A stretch of 64,000 nucleotides of DNA from Clostridiales bacterium (GTDB taxonomy: Bacteria; Bacillota; Clostridia; Saccharofermentanales; Saccharofermentanaceae), in assembly GCA_017561715.1 (NCBI GenBank), contig JAFZBN010000021.1, positions 62,001 to 126,000 on the forward strand, read 5' to 3'. This document shows positions 28,047 to 36,270 of this stretch, piece by piece (position 1 is the stretch's first letter; each line of letters opens with the position of its first letter). The translations under genes were made by a program, and so were the position numbers. The notes beneath the pieces are model-generated. The model was not told the DNA's origin. It was given only the letters and a program-made list of their open reading frames with translations, and did no database searches.

Positions 28047-28048
28047 TC

Positions 28049-28624
28049 TTGCGCGGTCGAAAGACATATGAGGTGAAAGAACATGTAACCGGGGTTCTTC
28101 GGATCCCGGTTACAATTCGTTATGCGCGTTTAAAGCGTCTTCGCATCAATATAGACGAAAACGGAAATGTCATCGCCCATGCTCCGAACAGAATGCCGCT
28201 TAAGGATATCGACCGATTTGTCGAGCAGAATGTCGACTGGATCGAAAAGCACCGCATCAAGCAGCTTTCCAAGAACTACCTTCCGTATATCGATGCCGCA
28301 GAGCAGAGAAGAAAGGCGAGGATCATAAAGGCCAGGGCAAGTGCTTTTCTTGCGGTATATGACGGCAAAAAGCCGGTTAAGATCTATGTCCGGAACATGT
28401 CCAGCCGCTGGGGATCCTGCAGCAGCAAAGGCAATATCTCCCTGAATGTTTATCTGCTTGAAGTCGAACCGGAGCTTTTCGATTATGTGCTGATACATGA
28501 GCTGTCCCATCTTTACTACATGAACCACTCCGCAAAGTTCTGGGCACAGGTCGCCAAATACTGCCCGGATTACAAGGAAAAGCGTGCGGCTCTAAGGAAA
28601 TACGAGATTCCGAAAAAACAATAA
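28049..28624 (+). CDS. YgjP-like (DUF45/WLM-type) metallopeptidase-like protein
   Basis: The 191 residues have the YgjP family pattern. A basic N-terminal strand region (TIRYARLKRLRINIDENGNV) leads to SSRWGSCSSKGNISLNVYLL, followed by the zinc motif VLIHELSHLYYMNHSAKFW, giving HExxH plus a downstream His. Family members are presumed metal-dependent hydrolases; some are linked to restriction-modification or rRNA contexts, but the substrate is unknown. It starts two bases after pyrE, so it is carried on the pyr transcript. The likely start is TTG; no ATG lies near. Confidence 0.82.
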   Translation: MRGRKTYEVKEHVTGVLRIPVTIRYARLKRLRINIDENGNVIAHAPNRMPLKDIDRFVEQNVDWIEKHRIKQLSKNYLPYIDAAEQRRKARIIKARASAFLAVYDGKKPVKIYVRNMSSRWGSCSSKGNISLNVYLLEVEPELFDYVLIHELSHLYYMNHSAKFWAQVAKYCPDYKEKRAALRKYEIPKKQ

Positions 28625-28640
28625 AATTAGGTATTATCGG

Positions 28641-28669
28641 TTGAACAAATAAGCACATTTCGATAAAAT
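28641..28669 (+). promoter_or_regulatory. Promoter of the acyl-CoA synthetase gene
   Basis: TTGAAC (28641-28646) and TAAAAT (28664-28669) are 17 bases apart, ending about 55 bases before the start codon. Confidence 0.6.
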
Positions 28670-28725
28670 GAAAATGTTGAATTGTATCGATTTGACGGCA
28701 TTTTACGAAACACGGGGACGGTAGT

Positions 28726-30429
28726 ATGAAGAATATTCCTCTTTATGACGTACGACATATCGAAGATCTTCGCGACATGCTCAAGCAGAGTGTCGAACTT
28801 TACGGAGATCTTCCGCTTTTTTACTACAAGAAGGTAAAGGGCGGGGATTACGAGTATTATACGTTTAACGAATACAACAAAGCTGTTCAGGCCATGGGTA
28901 CAGGCCTTTCGCATCTTTGTGGACTGGGATCTCGAATCGCGATCCTGGCAGAAACAAGATATGAGTGGTACGTTTCATATCTTGCAACGACAAACGGAAC
29001 CGGAATCGTTGTTCCTCTCGATAAAGAGCTTCCACCGGATGAAGTGGCTTCCTGCCTGATCCGTGCCGAAGTTAACTGCGTGATCTATTCTTCTTCCAAG
29101 CAGAAAGTCCTGGATGAGATCAAAGATCAGATCCCGAATGTGAAGACCTATATCTGTATGGATAAGACAGACCGTGAAGGCGTCGAGTATTTTTACGATG
29201 TACTGAATAACGGCCAGAAACTCCTGGATGAAGGCGACCGTCTTTTCCTGGATGCTCCGCTCGATCGTGAAGCCATGACCGTTCTTTTGTTTACAAGCGG
29301 AACGACAGCTCAGTCTAAGGCCGTTATGCTCAGCCAGAAGAATATCTGCAAAAACCTCGAGGGCATGTGTTCGATGACATATATCGATCAGAACGATATG
29401 TTCCTTTCCGTTCTTCCGTTGCATCACACATATGAGTGCACATGCGGATTCCTCTGTCAGGTATATCGTGGTTCCCATATCGCGATCTGCGAAGGTCTTC
29501 GCTATATCGTTCCGAACATGCAGCAGTCGCATGTAACGATCATCCTGGTCGTTCCTCTCATGCTCGAAAAGTTCCATAAGAGCATCATGTCCAAAGCAAA
29601 GGCGACAAAGAAGATGGCCAGAAAGTTCGAATTCGGCAGAAAGCTCTGTAAATTCCTGCTTTTCTTCGGCATCGATAAGAGAAAGAAGATCTTTAAGCAG
29701 GTACATGAGACCTTCGGCGGCAGCCTCCGTTTGATCATCAGCGGCGGAGCCGGTATCGATCCTCAGATCCTTCAGGACATGCAGGATATGGGATTTGCCT
29801 GCATCCAGGGTTACGGCCTTACGGAGTGTGCGCCGATCCTTGCGCTGAACCGCGACTGTGACTTTAACAACCGTGCCGCGGGCCTTCCGCTTCCGGATGT
29901 AGACGTTCAGGTCATCGATAAGGATGAAAACGGCATCGGCGAATTTATCGCAAAAGGCGATAACGTTATGATGGGTTACTACAAGAACGAAGAAGCCACC
30001 AAGGAAGCCATCGATGAGAACGGCTATTACCACACCGGGGACCTCGGATATATCGACAAAGACGGATTCTGCATCATTACAGGAAGAAAGAAGAACGTTA
30101 TCATCGCCAAAAACGGCAAGAACGTATTCCCGGAAGAGATCGAGACCATGCTCTGTATGTCTGATTACGTGGAAGAATGCCTCGTTTCCGGCGAAGAAGA
30201 GAACGATGATGTCATCATCACCGCGACGATCTTCCCGTGCATGGAAGAAGTGAAGAAGCTTCTCGGCGAAAATCCGGATGACGATGCCGTTCAGCAGCTC
30301 ATGGAGGATGAAGTTTCCAAGGTAAATAAGAACCTCGTTAACTATAAGCACATCAAGCGCGTAGTTCTCCGTGATACTGAATTCGACAAGACGACAAGTA
30401 AGAAGATCAGAAGACAGTACAAGAAATAA
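28726..30429 (+). CDS. AMP-dependent acyl-CoA synthetase/ligase
   Basis: This 567-residue adenylate-forming enzyme has the P-loop-like motif VLLFTSGTTAQSKAVMLSQ near residues 186-204. The A5 region is CIQGYGLTECAPI, A7/A8 is YYHTGDLGYIDKDGFCIITGR, and KNGKNVFPEEIE holds the hinge. The C-terminal lysine for adenylation appears in TTSKKIRRQY. It activates a carboxylic acid to acyl-AMP and then acyl-CoA, most like long-chain fatty-acid CoA ligases (FadD/FAA type). The acid it uses is not known. A TldD gene follows 28 bases later and may be co-transcribed. Confidence 0.88.
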   Translation: MKNIPLYDVRHIEDLRDMLKQSVELYGDLPLFYYKKVKGGDYEYYTFNEYNKAVQAMGTGLSHLCGLGSRIAILAETRYEWYVSYLATTNGTGIVVPLDKELPPDEVASCLIRAEVNCVIYSSSKQKVLDEIKDQIPNVKTYICMDKTDREGVEYFYDVLNNGQKLLDEGDRLFLDAPLDREAMTVLLFTSGTTAQSKAVMLSQKNICKNLEGMCSMTYIDQNDMFLSVLPLHHTYECTCGFLCQVYRGSHIAICEGLRYIVPNMQQSHVTIILVVPLMLEKFHKSIMSKAKATKKMARKFEFGRKLCKFLLFFGIDKRKKIFKQVHETFGGSLRLIISGGAGIDPQILQDMQDMGFACIQGYGLTECAPILALNRDCDFNNRAAGLPLPDVDVQVIDKDENGIGEFIAKGDNVMMGYYKNEEATKEAIDENGYYHTGDLGYIDKDGFCIITGRKKNVIIAKNGKNVFPEEIETMLCMSDYVEECLVSGEEENDDVIITATIFPCMEEVKKLLGENPDDDAVQQLMEDEVSKVNKNLVNYKHIKRVVLRDTEFDKTTSKKIRRQYKK

Positions 30430-30457
30430 GACGTAATTAGTCAGGAGGCATTTCCTA

Positions 30458-31843
30458 ATGCTGAGTAAAACAAGTATCGAAAGGATCCTCACCGCGGCGC
30501 TTTCCCACGGTGGTGATTTTTCCGAGGTCTATATCGAGCGAAGCAAGGTCTCATCTGTTTCGCTTTTGAATGGTGTTGTCGAAAGCACCGGATCCAGCCT
30601 GGATCTCGGAATCGGCATCCGCATCTTAGAAGGCGATAAGTGTGTTTATGTGTATTCCAATGACCTTCAGCACGAAGACAAGCTGATCCGAATGGCAAAG
30701 AACGCGTCCGCTTCTCTGGCAGAGGCTCATTCTGGAAAGACGATAGTGCTTTCTCCGATGATGGAATACTTTTCCCAGAAATACGAGACCGCGCCGACGG
30801 ATGTTTCCAAGTCTCTTAAGGTCGAAAAGCTCAGAAAAGCAGCTGAAACAGCGAAATCTTATTCCGAGCTGATCACACAGACAGGAACTTCAACGGCTGA
30901 CCTCGAAAGAGACGTATGGATCGCTAATTCTGACGGACTGTACATCAAAGACAACCGCTGCCGCACACGTATCATCGTGCAGGCAGTCGCAAGCTCCGAA
31001 GATGACAAGCAGACCGGTTACTACGCACCGGGAAGCGGCGAAGGATATGAATTCTTCGAAAGGACCGACATTGACGAGATCGCCAGAAAAGCTGCAAAAG
31101 TCGCCGTTACCATGATCAGTGCCAAGCCATGTCCTTCGGGGAAAATGCCGGTCGTTATCGGTAACGGATTCGGCGGAGTTATTTTTCACGAAGCATGTGG
31201 GCATTCTCTGGAGGCAACCGCAGTCGGCATCAAAGCCTCCTGCTTTACGGATATGCAGGGACAAAGGATCGCCAGTCCGCTCGTTACCGCTTATGACGAC
31301 GCAAGGATCGCCAAAGAGTGGGGAAGCTACGAGGTCGACGACGAGGGTACTCCGTCCTCAACGAACCTTTTGATCAAAGACGGAATCCTGAACAGCTATC
31401 TGGTCGATAAGATCGGAAGCAGAAGAATGAACGTTCCGTCCACGGGTTGCGCGAGAAGACAGAACTACGCTTACGCACCGACATCCCGTATGTCCAATAC
31501 CTTTATCGCCGCAGGCGAGAGCAAGCCGGAAGATATCATTGCCGATACCGAGTATGGCATCTACGCGGCTAATATGGGCGGCGGATCCGTAGATACGACA
31601 ACCGGTGAATTCAACTTCGCCGTAAATGAAGCCTATATCATCAGAAACGGAAAAGTATGCGAGCCTGTAAAAGGCGCTACGCTGATCGGTAAGGGCGGTG
31701 AGGTACTGATGAATATCGATCGTGTCGGAAACGATCTGAAGCTCGCGCAGGGCATGTGCGGCTCTGTCAGCGGCAACGTCGCCGTCGATGTCGGACAGCC
31801 GACGATCCGTGTTTCCGAGATCACCGTCGGCGGACAGGCATAA
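30458..31843 (+). CDS. tldD: TldD-family metalloprotease subunit
   Basis: The 461-residue protein has the TldD fold, with the zinc motif IFHEACGHSLEATAVG (HExxxH) near residues 243-258. KMPVVIGNGFGGVIFHEA lies before it and VKGATLIGKGGEVLMNIDRVG near the end. TldD pairs with TldE to cut unfolded or linear peptides and, in several bacteria, leader peptides of ribosomally made natural products. A TldE-like partner starts 26 bases downstream, so a heterodimer is expected. No precursor peptide was recognised nearby. Confidence 0.9.
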   Translation: MLSKTSIERILTAALSHGGDFSEVYIERSKVSSVSLLNGVVESTGSSLDLGIGIRILEGDKCVYVYSNDLQHEDKLIRMAKNASASLAEAHSGKTIVLSPMMEYFSQKYETAPTDVSKSLKVEKLRKAAETAKSYSELITQTGTSTADLERDVWIANSDGLYIKDNRCRTRIIVQAVASSEDDKQTGYYAPGSGEGYEFFERTDIDEIARKAAKVAVTMISAKPCPSGKMPVVIGNGFGGVIFHEACGHSLEATAVGIKASCFTDMQGQRIASPLVTAYDDARIAKEWGSYEVDDEGTPSSTNLLIKDGILNSYLVDKIGSRRMNVPSTGCARRQNYAYAPTSRMSNTFIAAGESKPEDIIADTEYGIYAANMGGGSVDTTTGEFNFAVNEAYIIRNGKVCEPVKGATLIGKGGEVLMNIDRVGNDLKLAQGMCGSVSGNVAVDVGQPTIRVSEITVGGQA

Positions 31844-31869
31844 ATCGCAGATGAAAATTTGGAGCAGAT

Positions 31870-33228
31870 ATGGACAACAATACACGTACATTGATCGATG
31901 AACTTTTAAAGCGTGCCGAGCAGGAAGGCTTCCACGAATCTGAAGTCTATTACGAGTCTGACTCGTCAATGACCATCGCTGCCCGAGAAGGGCAGATCAT
32001 TCAGTTTGAAAGCTCGGATTCCTGCGGACTCTCTTTCCGTGGTCTTCTGAACGGACAGATGGGATATGCGTATACGGAAGACCTGCAGGAGGATATGATC
32101 CCGTTTTTGCTTTCTCAAGCCAAAGATAACTGCGGCGTCCTCGAAGTCAAAGAAAAGATCACCGTTTATGAAGGTGAGAAGGAGTACCCGGAATTTAACG
32201 GCTACAACGACGACCTTGCCAAGATCGACTATGATTTTCTTTCCAAGACCGCTCTTGATCTGGAAAAAGCACTGCTCGCGTACGATAAGCGCATCGAGGC
32301 CGTTGATGACTGCTATACCTCATATTCTGAGGGAGAGCTTTATATAAAGAACAGTAAGGGCATGCTCTGCGAATCTCGCGAGAACTGCTTTGACGTATAT
32401 CTCGGATGCCGAGCCAAAGACGGCGATGATGTACAGACGGCAGGTAAGGGATGGGTATTCTCCGATCTTTCTGATTTTGATCCTAAGAAATGCACTGACT
32501 ATGTCGGAAATAAGATCATTTCCAAGCTTGGAGCCAAGCCGGTTCCTTCTGAAAAGACATATGTAGTTCTCGACCGCTTCGCCGCAAATTCGCTTCTGGC
32601 TTCATTTGCCGGTGCTTTTTCCGCGGAAGCGATCCAGAAGGGACTTTCGCGTCTCGTCGGAAAACTCGGTGAAAAGATCGCGGATGAAAAGATCACGCTG
32701 ATCGACGAAGGCATGATCGAAGGAAGCTGGTTGAGCATTCCTTTCGACAGCGAAGGCGTCAGCTCGAAAAGAACTGTTCTGATCGATAAGGGTGTCTTTA
32801 CCTCGGAACTGCATAACAGAAAAACGGCTCTCGCAGCAGGCGTTGAAACAACGGGCAATGGTTTCCGCGCCGGCGCGAAGACATCCATCGGCGTGTCTTC
32901 GACAAACCTGCATTTGGCAACAGGTGACTTCACCAAAGAGCAGTTGATCGAAAAGGCAGGAAACGGTATCTTCATCACCGCACTTCACGGTCTGCATGCC
33001 GGAATCAACGGCATTTCCGGCGAGTTCTCACTGATGACGGAAGGTTTTGTGATCCGTGACGGAAAGCTGGCCGAGCCCGTAAATCAGATCACGATCGCGG
33101 ACAATTTCTATGACGTTCTCATGAAAGTGGAAGCGCTGGGAAATGATGTGGAGTATCTTTCTCCGGAAGCTACGCATACGCAGTCTCCGAGTCTTTTGAT
33201 CCCGGACGTTTCCATCGCGGGTGAATGA
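31870..33228 (+). CDS. tldE: TldE/PmbA-family protein
   Basis: This 452-residue protein is the partner class of TldD, with the N-terminal beta region SDSSMTIAAREGQIIQFESS and the C-terminal GINGISGEFSLMTEGFVIRD. It lacks the HExxxH zinc motif, as TldE/PmbA does, and would support substrate binding in the heterodimer. The convergent minus-strand gene begins (its stop) immediately after this stop, with no terminator between, so the two transcripts probably overlap. Confidence 0.88.
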   Translation: MDNNTRTLIDELLKRAEQEGFHESEVYYESDSSMTIAAREGQIIQFESSDSCGLSFRGLLNGQMGYAYTEDLQEDMIPFLLSQAKDNCGVLEVKEKITVYEGEKEYPEFNGYNDDLAKIDYDFLSKTALDLEKALLAYDKRIEAVDDCYTSYSEGELYIKNSKGMLCESRENCFDVYLGCRAKDGDDVQTAGKGWVFSDLSDFDPKKCTDYVGNKIISKLGAKPVPSEKTYVVLDRFAANSLLASFAGAFSAEAIQKGLSRLVGKLGEKIADEKITLIDEGMIEGSWLSIPFDSEGVSSKRTVLIDKGVFTSELHNRKTALAAGVETTGNGFRAGAKTSIGVSSTNLHLATGDFTKEQLIEKAGNGIFITALHGLHAGINGISGEFSLMTEGFVIRDGKLAEPVNQITIADNFYDVLMKVEALGNDVEYLSPEATHTQSPSLLIPDVSIAGE

Positions 33229-34653
33229 TCAGAGGATCCTCGGATTTCTGTGGTTCTTATTGAACTTTCTCTTTTTGATCATCTTAACGAACAATAAGAT
33301 GGCAGATCCCGCAACAAGTACGAGTCCGGAGATGATGAGGATTGTTACGATGATTCCCGATCTGTCTTTTTTATCCGAAGTCGAAGTAACCTTTTCGACT
33401 TCTTCGTTTATCCTGGATTCATCGATGATCCTGACTGTCAGATATCCGATCTTATATGTTGCGTTATTGCTGAAAGTACGGATGATCGGAAGCTTCAGTT
33501 CCTGAGATTTCAAGGTCGGGTCGACCACAACTCCGCCAAGATCGATCTCATTGCCGTAACCGCCGTTCGCGACGGAAGTCTGGATCGTATAATACTCAAG
33601 AAGTTGAAGGGAAGAACTGTCGATCTTAAGGTTTGACCCGACGAGCGCGTTCTCGATCTGTGAGGTGGCATTTTTGACGGCAACGCTCAATTCAGATTCC
33701 TCGATCATTGTCGTCGTGTAATTCGCGAAGCAGTATTCAAAGAGTTCACTTAACGCCAAATATCTGTTTTCAGCGTCGTTTGCGCCTAAAAGGATACCGA
33801 TCAGTCTTCTTCCGTCTTTTTCCGCACCGGCAATGATCGTGTAACCGGATTCATCGGAATATCCGGTCTTTCCGCCGATGTAATACTCATAAGCGGTAGA
33901 AGGCGTGGAAATAAAGCGGTTCGCGTTGTTTAACACTCGTCTGTCGTTAAAGGTATTTGTCGGATCGATCGTATAAGACGTGCAGGTGCTGATCGTCGTA
34001 AAATCCGGATGACGCAGCGCTTCTTTAAGGATAAGAGACATGTCCTGACATGACGTCTTATGTTCACCATCCGAAAGACCATAGGAATTCGTAAAATGTG
34101 TATTCGTACATCCGAGTTCGACCGCTCTCTGATTCATTTTGTCAACAAATGCTTTTTCACTGCCGCTGATCTTAATGGCAAGGGCCAGACACGCGTCATT
34201 TGCCGATTTCAGAAGGCTTGCGTAGATACACTGTTCGACGGTGACGACTTCGCCCTCGGAAAAACCGATCCTTACATACGCGTCCGGAATCGACTCATAC
34301 ATCGCTTTCGTGATCGTGATCGTATCGGAAAGCTCGAGGTTTTCCAGCGCAAGAAGAACAGTCATGATCTGCGTAATGGCGGAAGGTGCTTTTGGCGTAT
34401 CATACTGATAACCGATCAGCATCGTATCCGAAAGAACATCATATACGAGATAGGAATCGGCACCGGGGATCGGAAGACCGGCCGGATTCGGGTCAAGAAG
34501 GCCTTCTACGGGGTTTTGCAGGGAAGAGGTATTCTCATCGGTATCCATCTGATTCTCGCCGTCAGCCATAAGGGAAGAGGAAAAAACGGAAAAGAAGATG
34601 GTAAACGCAATAATGCAAGAACACAATCTCCATATCAAGTGTTTTTTGCGCAT
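33229..34653 (-). CDS. D-alanyl-D-alanine carboxypeptidase homologue lacking the SxxK nucleophile motif
   Basis: The 474-residue protein has the architecture of DacF/PBP5: a signal peptide (IWRLCSCIIAFTIFFSVFSS), a transpeptidase-like domain, a C-terminal beta domain and a final membrane helix followed by a basic tail. The second and third active-site motifs are present as KSAND (SxN) and GGKTGYSD (KTG). The first motif, normally PASTTKIMT, reads APSAITQIMT: the Ser is displaced or replaced by Ala, and the Lys is Gln. The enzyme is therefore probably not catalytic by the normal mechanism and may be a structural or regulatory peptidoglycan-binding protein. The start used has CGGGGAT upstream; an ATG seven codons earlier lacks a ribosome site. 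Confidence 0.85.
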   Translation of the reverse strand: MRKKHLIWRLCSCIIAFTIFFSVFSSSLMADGENQMDTDENTSSLQNPVEGLLDPNPAGLPIPGADSYLVYDVLSDTMLIGYQYDTPKAPSAITQIMTVLLALENLELSDTITITKAMYESIPDAYVRIGFSEGEVVTVEQCIYASLLKSANDACLALAIKISGSEKAFVDKMNQRAVELGCTNTHFTNSYGLSDGEHKTSCQDMSLILKEALRHPDFTTISTCTSYTIDPTNTFNDRRVLNNANRFISTPSTAYEYYIGGKTGYSDESGYTIIAGAEKDGRRLIGILLGANDAENRYLALSELFEYCFANYTTTMIEESELSVAVKNATSQIENALVGSNLKIDSSSLQLLEYYTIQTSVANGGYGNEIDLGGVVVDPTLKSQELKLPIIRTFSNNATYKIGYLTVRIIDESRINEEVEKVTSTSDKKDRSGIIVTILIISGLVLVAGSAILLFVKMIKKRKFNKNHRNPRIL

Positions 34654-34695
34654 AAAACCATATCCCCGAATCATTAAAAATGTTACTCGATCTCG

Positions 34696-34724
34696 TTCAC
34701 AAATCGACGCTGTTCATGTATCAT
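34696..34724 (+). promoter_or_regulatory. Promoter of the miaB-mutS-mutL-miaA operon
   Basis: TTCACA (34696-34701) and TATCAT (34719-34724) are 17 bases apart. They lie in the 100-base divergent gap between the carboxypeptidase homologue and miaB. Confidence 0.5.
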
Positions 34725-34776
34725 TAAAGAGTCAAAAACAACGAAATAAATCGAAATAGAAATCGAGGTCATTTAC

Positions 34777-36270
34777 GTGTCAACTGTTATTGTATCGCAA
34801 GATGAGTTATCGCGCTATAACTCTCTTATTCCGTCGCTGAAAAAGCGCATTTCCGAGGCGGGCATCGACCGCGGTCAGCCGCTGACTTACCGTGTAAAGA
34901 CATACGGATGCCAGCTCAATGAATCCGACAGCGAAAAGATCGAGGGCATCCTTCAGCAGATCGGTCTGATCGAGGCTTCGGAAGACCAGTCACCGGACTT
35001 TCTCATCTTTAACACATGTACGATCAGAGAAAATGCCGACATCCGTCTGTTCGGCAATCTCGGCGCTTATAAGGCACAGAAGAAGCAGAACCGTGATATG
35101 TTCATCGCCGTCTGCGGCTGCATGATGAAGCAGCAGGAGAACATTGACCGCATCAAGAAGAGTTTTCCTTACGTAGACGCATGCTTCGGACCTGCCGATA
35201 TCCATATGCTTCCTGCGATCCTGGATAAAAAGCTGAACCAGAGAAAGCGTGTATTCGCCGTTTCTGACGAGGACTATCTCGTGGACGATGTAGATGTGCC
35301 GGTGCTTCACAAAAGGAAGTTCCGCGCGCTCGTTCCGATCATGTACGGATGCAATAACTTCTGCACATATTGCGTAGTTCCTTATACCAGAGGTCGTGAG
35401 AGATCCCGTTCCTCCGAACAGATCCTTTCCCAGCTTCGCGAACTTGCTTCGCAAGGTTATAAGGAAGTCATGCTTTTAGGACAGAACGTGAACTCTTACG
35501 GAAACGATAAAGAAGACGAGATCTCCTTTGCCAAGCTTCTCGAAGAAGCCGCGAAGATCCCCGGGTTTTCACGTATCCGTTTTATGACTTCCCATCCGAA
35601 GGATATCTCGGAAGAAGTCATCTATACGATGAAAAAATATCCGAATATCGAGCGCCATCTGCATCTTCCGATGCAGTCCGGTTCCAGCGTTGTTCTTAAG
35701 CGTATGAACCGTCACTACGATCAGGAACAGTACTTAAAGACCGCGCTTCTTTTCCGAAAAGAACTGCCCGACGCGACTTTGACAACAGATATCATCGTCG
35801 GATTCCCCGGTGAAACAGAAGAGGATTTCCAGGCAACTCTGGATGTTGTCGAAAAGTGCAAGTTCGACAGTGCTTTTACATTCCAGTACAGCCGTCGTCC
35901 GGGAACAAAAGCAGCCGACTATCCGGACCAGATCCCGCAGGATGTCGTGACCGAGCGTTTCGGAAGACTTCTCGAACTCCAGAACGCGCTAACATTCGCG
36001 TCCAATGAATCTGTTGTCGGTAAGAACGAAGAGATCCTGATCGAAGGAAAGAGCGCGACAGCTCCAGATGTTCTCACGGGAAGAACGAATTCCAACCGAC
36101 TCGTGAATTTCAGGATCCCAGCTGGCGTGAAACTCAACGGAAAAGAGATCGACAGCAGTGCTTCTGATTTTGATGCCGATAAGTTCGAAGGAATGCTTGC
36201 CATGGTACGCATCACGCGTGCAAAGCCATATTCAGTAGAAGGTGAATTGGAGAGTTTTATCGATGAATAA
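34777..36270 (+). CDS. miaB: tRNA-2-methylthio-N6-dimethylallyladenosine synthase
   Basis: The 497 residues show the methylthiotransferase layout. The N-terminal UPF0004 domain has TYGCQLNESDSE and further conserved cysteines (FNTCTIREN, VCGCMMKQQ). The radical SAM cluster motif is YGCNNFCTYCVVPYTRGRE (CxxxCxxC), and a C-terminal TRAM-like domain follows. It adds a methylthio group to i6A37 of tRNAs reading UNN codons. The dimethylallyl group comes from MiaA, encoded in the same operon. The GTG start has GAGGT about ten bases upstream. The stop overlaps mutS by eight bases. Confidence 0.95.
   Translation: MSTVIVSQDELSRYNSLIPSLKKRISEAGIDRGQPLTYRVKTYGCQLNESDSEKIEGILQQIGLIEASEDQSPDFLIFNTCTIRENADIRLFGNLGAYKAQKKQNRDMFIAVCGCMMKQQENIDRIKKSFPYVDACFGPADIHMLPAILDKKLNQRKRVFAVSDEDYLVDDVDVPVLHKRKFRALVPIMYGCNNFCTYCVVPYTRGRERSRSSEQILSQLRELASQGYKEVMLLGQNVNSYGNDKEDEISFAKLLEEAAKIPGFSRIRFMTSHPKDISEEVIYTMKKYPNIERHLHLPMQSGSSVVLKRMNRHYDQEQYLKTALLFRKELPDATLTTDIIVGFPGETEEDFQATLDVVEKCKFDSAFTFQYSRRPGTKAADYPDQIPQDVVTERFGRLLELQNALTFASNESVVGKNEEILIEGKSATAPDVLTGRTNSNRLVNFRIPAGVKLNGKEIDSSASDFDADKFEGMLAMVRITRAKPYSVEGELESFIDE

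Noticed and set aside
28975..30492. A 505-codon minus-strand open frame.
   Set aside because: It is antisense to the acyl-CoA synthetase, with no family match and no ribosome site; it is a codon-bias shadow.
34654..34776. A minus-strand promoter for the carboxypeptidase homologue.
   Set aside because: Candidates such as TTGTGA with TTTTAA were poor at the -10, so I did not list one.
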